The position numbers were made by a program, and so were the translations under genes. From the NCBI GenBank assembly GCA_036564245.1, contig DATCKU010000081.1, forward strand, positions 12,719 to 76,718: DNA of 64,000 nt, read 5' to 3'. Position 1 is the first letter of the stretch, and each line of letters begins with the position of its first letter. The DNA comes from Thermasporomyces sp036564245. GTDB lineage: Bacteria > Actinomycetota > Actinomycetes > Propionibacteriales > Actinopolymorphaceae. Shown here piece by piece: positions 26,976-37,100 of the stretch. The notes under the pieces are model-generated. The model had not been told where the DNA came from, did no database searches, and saw only the letters and a program-made list of their open reading frames with translations.

Positions 26976-27215
26976 CTACGCGGTGGTCTCGCTCTCCCGG
27001 GCGCTGTGTTGCCTGCTGCGCCGCTTGGTGACATACGGCAGGACGAACAGGTTCAGCCCGGTGAACAGCAGCAGTCCGAGCGGAAGCAGCGGCGTGTAGA
27101 ACACCCACATGGGCGGTTTCTCCTGCGCTATGGCGATGAAGCAGACGATGACCGTGATCGTGAAGGCAAGGGCCAACCAGCGGTGGGTTTGCCGAACCCC
27201 CTTGCTCCAGCTCAT
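26976..27215 (-). CDS. Small two-helix membrane protein
   Basis: This 79-residue protein has two transmembrane segments, LALAFTITVIVCFIAIA (about 14-30) and FYTPLLPLGLLLFTGLNLFVLPYV (about 39-62). A basic KRRSRQHS tail follows the second, placing the C-terminus in the cytoplasm. No family is recognised. It sits directly upstream of the UvrA-like gene and is probably co-transcribed with it. AGGAGGT lies just before the ATG. Confidence 0.75.
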   Translation of the reverse strand: MSWSKGVRQTHRWLALAFTITVIVCFIAIAQEKPPMWVFYTPLLPLGLLLFTGLNLFVLPYVTKRRSRQHSARESETTA

Positions 27216-27485
27216 CCAGACCTCCTGTGGAAACGGGCGACCCAGGCCGCTCGACGGAGTACGGCACGTCGTCGCGTGCCCGCTGGTACAGACTTCGCAT
27301 CAGGCACATGATCAGTTCTCCTTCGCCGAGAGGCTGGTTCGCAGACGTAGAAGTGGTAGGCGGTGGTACCGGCCATTCGCCGGTGTCGTATGGCGACGAT
27401 CTCGTCGTGTTCTCGATCTACCGGTCCGTGAGGAGACGACGGCGTCCCCTCACGGCACCAGTCCTTGCCTGGTATGCGCGCGAGC

Positions 27486-27899
27486 TCAGCGCTGCTCCAT
27501 GATCCGGATCAGGTTGCCGGCAGGATCACGGACTGCGCAGTCACGCACGCCCCACGGTTGATCCATCGGCTCCTGGACGATCTCCACGTCGTGGGCTTGG
27601 AGCCGCTCGAACGTCTTGTCGAGATCGGTGGTCGACAGGTTGACCCCGGCGTAGGTCCCCTTGGCCATCATCTCGGTGATGACCCGGGCCTCTTCGTCGG
27701 TCTTGCCACAGCCCGGCGGAGCCGGCGGCTCCAGGACGATGGACGTGTCGGGCTGGTTCGGCGGACCGACCGTGATCCAACGCATCTCCCCCTTGCCGAC
27801 GTCGCCACGCACCTCGAAGCCGAGGACGTCGCGGTAGAACGCGAGGGAGGCGTCCGGGTCCTTGTGCGGAAGGAAACTCGCGTGAATCTTGATGTCCAT
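27486..27899 (-). CDS. VOC (glyoxalase/bleomycin-resistance) family protein
   Basis: This 137-residue protein has paired beta-alpha-beta-beta-beta modules of the vicinal oxygen chelate fold. It includes SLAFYRDVLGFEVR at the first module and DPAGNLIRIMEQ at the C-terminus, where the metal-binding Glu normally falls. Members are metal-dependent isomerases, dioxygenases or drug-binding proteins. It lies 6 bp after an AraC-type regulator gene on the same strand, a very common actinobacterial pair in which the regulator controls the VOC protein. The 270-bp gap to the membrane-protein gene holds nothing I recognise. Confidence 0.9.
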   Translation of the reverse strand: MDIKIHASFLPHKDPDASLAFYRDVLGFEVRGDVGKGEMRWITVGPPNQPDTSIVLEPPAPPGCGKTDEEARVITEMMAKGTYAGVNLSTTDLDKTFERLQAHDVEIVQEPMDQPWGVRDCAVRDPAGNLIRIMEQR

Positions 27900-27905
27900 G
27901 GCCCG

Positions 27906-28352
27906 TCAGACTACGTGGGTGAGGACGGCCGGCACTTCTCGATTCCTGACCGGTCTCGTGACTCGCTTCTCGACGCACGGTGGCAGCGCTGCCTCCCGTG
28001 ACACCATGCGCCGGTAGGCGCTGGGCGGCATCCCGACGAGCTCGGTGAAGCGGGTGCTGAACGTGCCGAGTGACGAGCAGCCGACCGCGAAACAGACCTC
28101 GGTGACGCTGAGATCGCCACGACGCAGCAGAGCCATGGCGCGTTCGATGCGACGGGTCATGAGGTAGCTGTACGGCGACTCACCGTAGGCGGCACGAAAC
28201 GCGCGACTGAGGTGGCCGGCGGACATCCCCACCCCGCGGGCAAGAGCCTCGACATCGAGCGGCTGCGCGTAGTCTCGATCGATTTGATCGCGGACTCGGC
28301 GCAACAACGCGAGATCACGAAGCCGCTGTTCCTCTGCCGATTTGCTGCTCAC
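27906..28352 (-). CDS. AraC family transcriptional regulator (DNA-binding domain only)
   Basis: About 148 residues make up little more than the AraC/XylS double helix-turn-helix: ALARGVGMSAGHLSRAFRAAYGESPYSYL and the second motif VTEVCFAVGCSSLGTFSTRFTELVGMPPSAYR. No ligand-binding domain is present. I prefer GTG 28352 (VSSKSAEEQRLRD); an upstream ATG at 28418 would give a Cys/Gly-rich leader unlike the family and would overlap the methyltransferase stop. The partner VOC gene follows after 6 bp. Confidence 0.88.
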   Translation of the reverse strand: MSSKSAEEQRLRDLALLRRVRDQIDRDYAQPLDVEALARGVGMSAGHLSRAFRAAYGESPYSYLMTRRIERAMALLRRGDLSVTEVCFAVGCSSLGTFSTRFTELVGMPPSAYRRMVSREAALPPCVEKRVTRPVRNREVPAVLTHVV

Positions 28353-28414
28353 CTGCGCGATCGTGCCACAGAGCGCACGGCCTTGCCCAGCACAGTCACC
28401 GATTTGCCCGGTTG

Positions 28415-29851
28415 TCACGACTTGTCGGATGGTCTGGACGAAAGCCGACCCGACCGGCTACGGAGTGTCGGAGGGAGGAAGTTCTTCAGCTGGTTCCCGC
28501 GCCTGCGGGCCCAGCCGACGCCCCAGCCATACGCACAGACGAGAACCCACCCATCCGGACCGGGGTCGGGAATCTCGACCCCGCTGACGTACGCCTGCCA
28601 TCGCGGGTCGTCTGGGGCCCAGTCGGCTGCCTCGACGACCCGACCCGCGTCCAGGTACCCGGCCAGTGCCTGCGCGGGCTCGAACCTGCCGGGTCGGGCC
28701 CGACCCAACGGGAGACCCGGGCGGGTCAGTGCGTCGTCAGGCAGACCAGAGGGTGTGGCGGGCCGGGCGAACACTCGATCATCGCGTACGACGATCGGCA
28801 GGGCGAGGAGTTCGGGAACGGTCGCTGCCGCGAATGCTCTCCAGGACGCCGCGGCCGACTCCGATGTGGACTGGCGCGCCCGCCGGCGCCGATCTCGCCC
28901 GCCCGCCGCGGCGAGAGGCTCGGCCGGGGCATCCGCGTCACGCCGCAGGAGCGCGACGAAGTGGCCCTCGCCGGCCACCCGGTGCGGCCAGAGCCGGGCG
29001 GTCCGATCGGTCGGCACACCGCCCACGCGTATCCCCTTGGCGAACCCCTGCGTACAGTCCTCGATCGTCCACCCTGGGTTGTCCGCGAGGAACGCCGCGA
29101 TCCGCTCCTCGTTCTCCTCAACGGCGAAGGTGCACGTGCTGTAGACGAGCACGCCACCAGGGGCCACGAGCTTTCCCGCCTCGGCGAGCAACCGGGCCTG
29201 ACGGCGCGCCGAGCCCTGTACGGCGGCGACACTCCAGTGCCGGATCGCCTCCGGGTCGCGGCGGAACATGCCCTCACCCGTACACGGGGCGTCGAGCAGC
29301 ACGCCGTCGAAGCCCGCTGGAGCGAGCCGGGCGAGGTCGGCGATCGACCGGCTGCACGTCACGACGTTGGCGGCGCCCCAGCGATCGAGGTTCTGGTGCA
29401 GCGCCCCGAGGCGGCCGCGTTCGACCTCGTTCGCCACGACGACGCCGTCGGGGCCGACCAGCTCGGTGAGCCGGGTGGTCTTGCCGCCCGGCGCCGCGGC
29501 CAGATCGATCACAGCCGCTCCGGATCTCCTCTCGGCGAGGCCACGCGCCAGGATCTCCGCCGGGCTCATCGCCGACGGCTCCTGCAGGTAGAACAGGCCT
29601 GCCCGGTGCGCCGGGTGATCGCCCAGCCGGAGGGGCACCCCAGCAGGAAGTACAGATCCGGTGTCACACCACGGCACGGGTTCGAGCGGAATGTCGAGGA
29701 TGACGTCGAGCTGAGCCGCCGACACCTTGCCGGCGTTGCGTCGCAGGCCGCGTACATGTGGCTTGCTGGCAGCGGCGAGGAAGTCAGGCAGCTCGTCGCC
29801 AAGCACTTCTCGCAGCCGAGATACGAACTCGTCCGGCAGCCTGTGCGTCAC
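28415..29851 (-). CDS. rRNA m5C methyltransferase, RsmF-like (NOL1/NOP2/Sun)
   Basis: This 478-residue SAM-dependent RNA cytosine-C5 methyltransferase has the SAM motif I LAAAPGGKTTRL (about 118-129), the motif IV Cys C190 in DAPCTGEGMF and the catalytic Cys C240 in YSTCTF. A C-terminal PUA-like region (WQAYVSGVEIPD, NQLKNFLPP) matches RsmF, which modifies 16S rRNA. GTG 29851 follows GAGGAG with a 7-nt spacer, giving a start at THRLPDEFVSRL as in relatives; the frame is open a further 32 codons upstream. The 149 bp before it are unremarkable. Confidence 0.9.
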   Translation of the reverse strand: MTHRLPDEFVSRLREVLGDELPDFLAAASKPHVRGLRRNAGKVSAAQLDVILDIPLEPVPWCDTGSVLPAGVPLRLGDHPAHRAGLFYLQEPSAMSPAEILARGLAERRSGAAVIDLAAAPGGKTTRLTELVGPDGVVVANEVERGRLGALHQNLDRWGAANVVTCSRSIADLARLAPAGFDGVLLDAPCTGEGMFRRDPEAIRHWSVAAVQGSARRQARLLAEAGKLVAPGGVLVYSTCTFAVEENEERIAAFLADNPGWTIEDCTQGFAKGIRVGGVPTDRTARLWPHRVAGEGHFVALLRRDADAPAEPLAAAGGRDRRRRARQSTSESAAASWRAFAAATVPELLALPIVVRDDRVFARPATPSGLPDDALTRPGLPLGRARPGRFEPAQALAGYLDAGRVVEAADWAPDDPRWQAYVSGVEIPDPGPDGWVLVCAYGWGVGWARRRGNQLKNFLPPTLRSRSGRLSSRPSDKS

Positions 29852-30000
29852 CCGCGTACTCCTCAACGTCCGGTCAGATTGGGTACCGCCAGTGGTCCGC
29901 GCCGGGATTAGTTTCCCGACGCCCACGCGCCCTGGCGCTACCGCCACATCGTGGCAGTCGGCGCCTTGGCTGGTCCTTAAGAGGTGCGGTCGCCGCGCGC

Positions 30001-31386
30001 CTATGTGGGGAAGACTCGCGACGGTCGTTTGGGGAACAACGCCTCGAAGAATCCCCGCACCTCACCTTTGACCCAGACGTCGGGGTAGGCAGACCTGAGC
30101 TCGTCGAGCGAGCTGTATCCGAAGAGCAGGCGCAAGAAGGCCAACGTGGGTATGCCCGCACTGGCCGAATCGTCGTACGGGCCGAAACGGTGCTGGCTCA
30201 CCGTCTCCAGACTGCCCTTGACGAACGTCAGCCGCAGCCCACCACGGTACGAGTCGATCAGCAGCTCACCGTCGTAACCGGCGTACGAGGAGTCGGCGAT
30301 ACGACGTTCCAGCGCCGGGGTGATCCGGCCGAGCAGGCGCGGCAGGTCAGGCACACGTACGTACCACGCGTACGGCGGCTCCCGATGAGGCAGCCAGCCA
30401 GCCGGCAATGCGTCGTACAACGGATGTTCTCGACCCAGCTCGAGCACCACTTTCCGCAGCGGCTTGTCCGATGGATGCGCAGGAATCTGCTCGCCCAGCG
30501 TTCGGAGAGCTCGTAGTAGTGACGGCACCATGGCCGACACGTTCGTGCCCGGAGCGAACGCCGCCAGGTAGACCCGAATGCTGTCCCCGGACCGTTGGCA
30601 GGGCGTCACGATGAACCCACATCGATCACCGCGATCGGTCTCGATGACCCGGATGCGCAAATAGCTCAGCAACGGGCCGGGCTCCTGCTCTGCGGCGATG
30701 TGATAGCGCCAGAAGGCATCCGGCAGCACGGTCGTGACCAGGCTGTCGCGCTGCTGGTGTCGATAGCAGTCGGCGAGGAACGACACCTCGTCGGCTCGCG
30801 CTGGGCGGAGCCGGTACGCCACGGCCTCCGGCTGGCCATCCTGCGCTCCCGGCGCCTCCGGCAGCATGGTCACGGGTACGGCTGTCTGCCCACCGAGATC
30901 CACGGCGTACTCGTAGCCGAACTGACGGTAGAAGTACGGGATGCCCGTGATGGCCTGCACCAACGTCTGATCCTCTTCACACCGTTCGTGCAGCGCCGCG
31001 AAGGCTGCGCGGATCAGACCTCTGTTGCGGTACTCGGGATCGGTCGCCACGATCTCCGGACGCCCGACGGGCAGGCTGATGCCGTCGAACTCCCACTCCT
31101 CACGCAGGTAACACGCACATGCGACGACCTGATCATCGCGCTGGGTGTCCTCGACCAGTATGAAATCACCCGGACCCATGAACGGATAGTCGCCGCGCAT
31201 GTAGCGACGGACCAAGTCCTGCAGCGAGCGGTCGGGCGCGTCATCCGGGCGACGACGGAAGGCATGGCCGACCAGCCTGGTGATCCTCTCGGTGTCGTCC
31301 GCTCGCGACCACCGCAGAGTGAGGCCGTTGCCGAGCTCTCGCGGCGGCTTCGAAGAATCGGACGAATCGAGCGAACGACCAGCCAT
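30001..31386 (-). CDS. Eis-like GNAT N-acetyltransferase
   Basis: This 461-residue protein has the tripartite Eis-like layout: an N-terminal GNAT domain with EIVATDPEYRNRGLIRAAF (acetyl-CoA pyrophosphate loop R-N-R-G), a central GNAT-like domain and a C-terminal sterol-carrier-like domain containing GYDGELLIDSYRGGLRLTF. Eis enzymes acetylate amines of aminoglycosides or other substrates, but orthology to mycobacterial Eis cannot be claimed. It is divergent from the oligopeptidase B gene, with a 145-bp spacer. Confidence 0.85.
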   Translation of the reverse strand: MAGRSLDSSDSSKPPRELGNGLTLRWSRADDTERITRLVGHAFRRRPDDAPDRSLQDLVRRYMRGDYPFMGPGDFILVEDTQRDDQVVACACYLREEWEFDGISLPVGRPEIVATDPEYRNRGLIRAAFAALHERCEEDQTLVQAITGIPYFYRQFGYEYAVDLGGQTAVPVTMLPEAPGAQDGQPEAVAYRLRPARADEVSFLADCYRHQQRDSLVTTVLPDAFWRYHIAAEQEPGPLLSYLRIRVIETDRGDRCGFIVTPCQRSGDSIRVYLAAFAPGTNVSAMVPSLLRALRTLGEQIPAHPSDKPLRKVVLELGREHPLYDALPAGWLPHREPPYAWYVRVPDLPRLLGRITPALERRIADSSYAGYDGELLIDSYRGGLRLTFVKGSLETVSQHRFGPYDDSASAGIPTLAFLRLLFGYSSLDELRSAYPDVWVKGEVRGFFEALFPKRPSRVFPT

Positions 31387-31531
31387 TCGGTCACGCTACC
31401 GTGCCCACGACGCGTTCTCACCTGGATTACGGCTGAGCCAGACGCCATGATCCAGAAGCCGGAGCTCCCTCTCGGCATGGGGTTTCGGTGGGCCGTGAGC
31501 CATGGCGGGACCGACAGGTAAGGTCGTCGAC

Positions 31532-33673
31532 ATGTCGACATCGTTGGCTCGGCCGACCCCGCCACGCCCTGCCAAGCGACCGCACGTTCACCGCCACCAC
31601 GGCGACGAGCGGGTCGACGAGTATGCGTGGCTGCGCGAACGCGACAATCCCGAGACGGTAGCCCATCTGGAAGCCGAGAACGCCTACACCGAAAAGGTTC
31701 TCGCGCACCTCGAAGGCCTGCGGGAGGAGCTGTTCGAGGAGTACCGCTCCCGTATCAAGGAGACCGACGAGGACGTGCCGGCCCGCGACGGCGCGTGGGA
31801 GTACTACACCCGGACCGTCAAAGGGCTGCAGTACCCCATCTTCGCTCGGCAGCCGTTGGGCGCCGGCCCGCCCGGCGGTGAGAAGGAGCACGTGCTTCTT
31901 GACTGCAACGAGGCGGCAAAGGGCATGGAGTACTTCGCCCTCGGCGCCTTCGCGGTCTCCCCCGGTGGTCGGCTCCTCGCCTACTCGGTCGACACCAACG
32001 GCAGCGAGGAGTTCACGCTCTACATCAAAGACCTCGAGACCGGCGAGTTGCTGCCCGACGTCATCGCTCCGACGGGCTACGGCGCGCAGTGGTCAGCTGA
32101 CGAGCAGTTCCTCTTCTACACCACGCTCGACGCTGCGCACCGCCCGTGGAAGCTGTGGCGGCACCGGCTGGGCACCGACCCTGCGGAGGACGTCTGCCTC
32201 TACACCGAGGAGGACGAGGCCTTCTACCTCAGCATCGGGCGGACCCGTTCCCGCACCTGGCTGGTCATGGGCCTGCACGCCGCCGAGTCCAGCGAGATCC
32301 ACGTCCTGCCCACGACGGAGCCGGAGGGTGACTGGCGCCTCGTTGCACGCCGCCGCCCAGGCGTGGAATACACCCTGGACCATCACGGCGACCGCTTTCT
32401 CATCGTCACCAATGATCAAGGACCCGACTTCCGCCTCGCACAGGCGCCTGTCGACGACCCACGCCCCGAACGCTGGTCGACCGTCATCGCCCACCAGGAA
32501 GGCGTTCGCATCGCCTCGGTCGACGCCTTCGCCCGGCACGTCGTCGTGTCCTTGCGCGAGGACGGTCGCACGGAGTTGGACGTGATCGAGGCCGATGCGC
32601 TCCCACGGCTGCCTGGGCCGCAGGACGACGGTGACCGGGCCGTGAGCGTGCAGCGGCGCCGCATCGCGTTCGAGGAACCGATCTACACGGTCGATCTGGG
32701 CGTCAACCGGGAGTTCGACACGAGCACCATCCGCATCGAGTACACCTCCCTCACGACGCCGAACTCGATCATCGACGTCGACCTCGACACCGACACCCGA
32801 ACGCTACGCAAGCAGCAGCCGGTCCTGGGGGTCGACCTGTCCCGCTACCGATCTGCTCGGGAGTGGGCGACCGCGCCAGACGGCACGAAGGTGCCGATCT
32901 CGATCGTGTGGCGAGACGACCGGCCCCAGGGTGGTCCGCTGCTCTTGTACGGGTACGGGTCCTACGAGCACTCGCTGGATCCGTGGTTCTCCACCCTGCG
33001 GCTGTCGCTGCTGGACCGCGGGGTGGCTTTTGCCATCGCCCACGTCCGTGGCGGTGGCGAGATGGGACGCGCGTGGTACGACCACGGCAAGAAGCTCGAG
33101 AAGCCCAATACCTTCACCGACTTCATCGCCTGCGCGGACTACCTCGTGGAGACCGGATGGACGACCCGCGACAAGCTCGCGATCCGTGGTGGGTCGGCTG
33201 GTGGCCTCCTCATCGGCGCGGTACTCAACCTCCGTCCGGACCTGTGCGCGGCAGCCGTGGCCGAGGTGCCGTTCGTCGACGCGCTGACGACGATCCTCGA
33301 CCCGTCCCTGCCGCTCACCGTGCGCGAGTGGGACGAGTGGGGAAACCCGCTCGAGGATCCCGAGGTGTATGCGGTGATGAAGTCGTACGCCCCGTACGAC
33401 AACGTGGCCCACGCCCGCTACCCCGCGATCTACGCCACAGCCGGACTCAACGACCCGCGGGTGAGCTACTGGGAGCCGGCCAAGTGGGTTGCCCGGCTGC
33501 GTGATCGCATGACCGGTGGAGGGCCCGTGCTCCTCAAGACCGAGCTTGGCGCGGGCCACGGCGGGCCATCGGGTCGGTACGACGCCTGGAAGGACGAGGC
33601 AGGCATTCAGGCGTTCCTTCTCGACGCGCTTGGTGTCGTCGAAAGCTCCGCTTCCCCTGGGGACGGTCCCTGA
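31532..33673 (+). CDS. Oligopeptidase B (S9 prolyl oligopeptidase family)
   Basis: This 713-residue serine peptidase cleaves small peptides after basic residues. It has an N-terminal seven-bladed propeller (about 60-420) and a C-terminal alpha/beta hydrolase. The catalytic triad is S555 (RGGSAGG), D641 (GLNDPRVSYWEP) and H676 (GAGHGG). No signal peptide is visible, so it acts in the cytoplasm. I chose ATG 31532 (MSTSLARPTPP) with AGGTAAGG upstream; an ATG ten codons earlier is less likely. Confidence 0.94.
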   Translation: MSTSLARPTPPRPAKRPHVHRHHGDERVDEYAWLRERDNPETVAHLEAENAYTEKVLAHLEGLREELFEEYRSRIKETDEDVPARDGAWEYYTRTVKGLQYPIFARQPLGAGPPGGEKEHVLLDCNEAAKGMEYFALGAFAVSPGGRLLAYSVDTNGSEEFTLYIKDLETGELLPDVIAPTGYGAQWSADEQFLFYTTLDAAHRPWKLWRHRLGTDPAEDVCLYTEEDEAFYLSIGRTRSRTWLVMGLHAAESSEIHVLPTTEPEGDWRLVARRRPGVEYTLDHHGDRFLIVTNDQGPDFRLAQAPVDDPRPERWSTVIAHQEGVRIASVDAFARHVVVSLREDGRTELDVIEADALPRLPGPQDDGDRAVSVQRRRIAFEEPIYTVDLGVNREFDTSTIRIEYTSLTTPNSIIDVDLDTDTRTLRKQQPVLGVDLSRYRSAREWATAPDGTKVPISIVWRDDRPQGGPLLLYGYGSYEHSLDPWFSTLRLSLLDRGVAFAIAHVRGGGEMGRAWYDHGKKLEKPNTFTDFIACADYLVETGWTTRDKLAIRGGSAGGLLIGAVLNLRPDLCAAAVAEVPFVDALTTILDPSLPLTVREWDEWGNPLEDPEVYAVMKSYAPYDNVAHARYPAIYATAGLNDPRVSYWEPAKWVARLRDRMTGGGPVLLKTELGAGHGGPSGRYDAWKDEAGIQAFLLDALGVVESSASPGDGP

Positions 33674-33811
33674 CCGGTTGAGAACATCCTGTCTAGGCGC
33701 AGCGGCACGTCCATGATCACGGCTGCCGCCCGTGCGTCGACCCCAGCTCGGATCTCGGCGCGAGCGCCACTGGGATGAGTTTGTCGAGATGAGGCGCGTC
33801 TTCTTTGTGTC

Positions 33812-33849
33812 GGGGCACGCTGCGCACCCCCGAGAGCGCAGCGTGCCCC
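33812..33849. terminator. 14-bp perfect hairpin after oligopeptidase B
   Basis: GGGGCACGCTGCGC (33812-33825) is followed by a 10-nt loop and its exact complement at 33836-33849. There is no U-tract on either strand, which is common for actinobacterial terminators. It lies 138 bp after the peptidase stop and could terminate that transcript or the opposing one. Confidence 0.65.
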
Positions 33850-33889
33850 TCGACTCACCCAGAAATCGCTTTCGTCGACCGCTGATCCT

Positions 33890-34036
33890 CGCTGACGAGC
33901 ACGGCCCCGGGGGGCCTGAGCGGCGGGTTGCGCCCTCAGGCCCCCATCTCGTCAGCGGTACGGCAACGTGCGGCCGGCCTACTCCCTCCCAACAGGCCGG
34001 CCCGAGGCACGCGAATGCCTCCCCCATGCGATGGGG
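33890..34036. other. Nested and tandem hairpins (structured RNA candidate)
   Basis: CGCTGACGAG (33890-33899) is exactly complementary to CTCGTCAGCG (33948-33957). Inside it, GGGGCCTGAG (33911-33920) is exactly complementary to CTCAGGCCCC (33935-33944), making a two-storey stem around a 14-nt loop. A separate GGCCGGCCT/AGGCCGGCC hairpin (33972-34002) and CCCCAT-GCG-ATGGGG (34022-34036) follow. Nested perfect stems exceed what a simple terminator needs. A small structured RNA is possible but unproven. Confidence 0.5.
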
Positions 34037-34148
34037 CGTGGGACATGAGCATGCCGTGTCGCCCTAGCGCATCGCTGTCATCTCGCTGACGCCGATCGCC
34101 GGACTCTGTGCGCCCGCGAGCTGGCCGATGTGGCGGCCGTACGAAGCG

Positions 34149-37100
34149 TCAGGCGCTTGACCCTTTCAGAGCGGTGCGCGCCCGCTCGTACGCGTTGCGG
34201 AGACGTTCCTCGTGTGTCGTCGGACCGACATCCGCGAAGGCGGGAGCAATGCGTTCCATCAGCGTGATGACGTCGGCCATCCGATTCGCGGCGAGGTATG
34301 CCTCGGCGAGACTGGCCGACGCCGCCACCTCGCCGAACCGGTCGCCCAGCTTGGTGAACTCGTCGAGTGCCTCCTCGGCCAGAATCACAGCACGGTCCGT
34401 CTCGCCTCGCGCACTCGCGACTCGAGCCGCCATCGACGACGCGTAGGCCCGGGCGCGGTGGTCGGATACGTCCGCCAGCACCGCCAAGCTCGTCTCCGCC
34501 GCCTGCGCGGCCTTGCCAAGGTCACCTTGCTCCAGGGCGTGCCGCGCCATGCGATGCAACACCAAGGCCTGGTCGACCGGACCGCCGAGCTCACGCGCGA
34601 TGGCGAGCGTCTCCTCGAAGAGCGGCCAGGCCTCCTCGTAACGTCCGTGCTGGGCAAGAAGGGATGCGTACTCTCGAGCGGCCGTCGCGTAGGCACCCCG
34701 GTGGCCACTCGCCCGACCGGCATCGAACGCCGCCCTGGCGTGGCGCAAAGCAACGTCGTGTTCGCCTTGCTGCTGCCGAAAGTGCGCCAACGCCGCGAGC
34801 GCATACGCCTCGTCGAGGGGGTCGGCGAGCCGATGGAACACCTCGGCCGCCTGGGCCAACGCGTCGAGCACGGCATCGTCCACCCGTCGCGTCGTCACCT
34901 GCATCGCACGCTGCCACGTCGCCCGCCAGGCCATCCGTTCGTCGCCCGCGGCCTTCGCCGCCATGGCCACCTGGTCGAACAGTTCGACAACCCGGGCATG
35001 GGGCAGCTGAAGGTCAAGGGTGGTCAGCACCCGTTCGGCCAGGTGCGAGGCCTCGAGGTACCACCCCTGGTCGACGCTCTGCCGGATCGCCCACACGAGC
35101 AGCCGCTGCTCGGCACACATCCACGCCGCGCCATCATGCGTCAGGCGGCGGACCACGTTCGGCTCGAGGATGCGCGGCGGCTCCACAGGATCGACCGGAG
35201 CCTCGTCGAACGACAGTGCCGGCACATTCCGATGTGCAGCGTCGGCAAGCTGGAGCAAGGCATCCACAAGTCGGTGTGTCGTCTCGACGTTGCCTGGTCC
35301 GTCATCGGATTGCGCAAGTTCCGACGCATACAGGCCAATCAAGTCGTGCATCCGGTGCCGGGGCTCGCCTGTGGCGTCGACTCCCGTCTCGGTGACGAGG
35401 TTCGCCTGGACGAGTTCCTCCAGCGCTCTCTCCGCGTCTTGGCGTCTGTCCTCACCCAGCACGACCTCCACCACCCAGGCCGGAACCTCCTCGCATGCGA
35501 TCAGTCCGAGCCGGCGCAGGGCGAGACGACCAATCTCCGACAGCCCGGCATAGCTCAACGCAAGGCTTGCGCGAACCTCGAGGTCACCGACCCGCAGCTC
35601 GTCCAGCCGACGACGCTCGTCGGCGAGTCGTTCGGCGAGCAAGCGCAGTCCCGCGGCCGGTCGGGTCAAGAGCCTGGCCGCGACGATGCGCACGGCCAAG
35701 GGCAGACCGCCACAGGCGGCGACGATGGTACGGGCGGCGTCGGGATCCCAGGACCCGTCGCGATCTGAGCCCCGACCAGGTCGCACCAGACGCCTGAAGA
35801 GAGCGAGCGCCTCATCGCACGCCAACGGCTCCAGGCGCAGGTTGACCACTCCAGGCACGTCGGGCAGGAGGCGACGACTGGTGACGAGCACGGCGCTGCC
35901 GGCAGTTCCGGGAACCAACGGCACGACCTGGCCCGCGCGCACGGCGTCGTCCAGCACCAGCAGGACCCGTCGATCCGCAAGCCTGGCCCGGAAGGCAGCG
36001 GCACGTGCCTCGAGGTCGTCGGGCACCTCGTCCCGGGTGGCGCCGGTCGCGAGGAGCAGCTCGCCCAGGACCTCGGCCGGGTCGCGTCCGGTCGTGCCGT
36101 GCCGCGAATCGTGAGAACCAGTCAGCCGTACGAAGAACTGCCCGTCGGGGAACTCCTGGCGCAACCGATGCGCGATGCGTACGGCGACGGAGGTCTTGCC
36201 GGTGCCCGGAGCTCCCGTGATGGCCACGACCGGCACACCCACCGCATCGGAGCTGTCATCGGAACGCACGAGCTGGGAGATGACCGAGCCGATGAGGTCC
36301 TCGCGGCCGACGAAATCCTGCAGGTCGGCCGGGAGCTGGCAGATGGCCCGCCATGCCAACGGCACCGCAGACGTCACGGTGAGGTGCGAGGACTGCGGGA
36401 CCGCGAGGAGCTCCGGGTCCTCCGCGAGGATCCGCTGGTGAAGCGTACGAGTCTCGGCGGCGGGCTCCAGACCCAGCTCCTCGACCAGCACGGCGCGCAG
36501 CCTGGCGTAGGCGTCCAGCGCCTCGGCCTGGCGGCGGGAGCGATACAACGCGAGCATGAGTTGCTGCCAGAAGCGCTCTCGTAGCCGGTGCTCGGTGGTG
36601 AGGCCGGTGAGCTCGCCGACGAGCTCGGCATGTCGACCCAATGCGAGCTCAGCGTCGATCCGGCGTTCCAAGACATGAAGGCGCCGTTCCTCGAGCTGCG
36701 GTGCCACATCGCGTTGCAGGGATTCCGACGGGATGTCGACGAGGGCAGGCCCGCGCCACAGGTCGAGTGCCCTGGTGAGCAGGCTGAGAACGGTCGACGG
36801 ATCATGTGCCTGGCGATCGGCTTCGGCGACGAGCTGGTTGAACAGTCCGAGGTCCACCTGCTCGGGTGGCACTTCGATGAGGTAGCCCTCTGGCCGGGTG
36901 CGAATGGGTCGGATCGTGGACACGCCGGAGCCGGAGTCGTCGCCGGCGAGGAGTCGTCGCAACCGCATGACGTACGTATGGAGGGTGGCGCGAGCGGTTG
37001 GTGGTGGAGCCTGACCCCACAGCCGCTCGACGAGCTCGTCGACCGGCACCAGCCGGTTCGACGACACGAGCAGCGTCGCGAGCAGACAGCGAAGTTTGCC

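Larger units (their letters stand above)
33674..34148. other. 475-bp noncoding gap rich in hairpins
   Basis: This gap lies between the convergent ends of the oligopeptidase B and SARP genes. I find no convincing gene in it. A 111-codon open frame exists on the plus strand from 33732, but it runs straight through four palindromes and has an Arg/Pro-rich shadow composition. The gap holds the hairpins listed separately at 33812-33849 and 33890-34036. Confidence 0.6.

Noticed and set aside
33732..34067. A 111-codon frame in the gap after oligopeptidase B
   Set aside because: It runs through several perfect hairpins, has no ribosome site, and its composition is Arg/Pro-rich without any domain.
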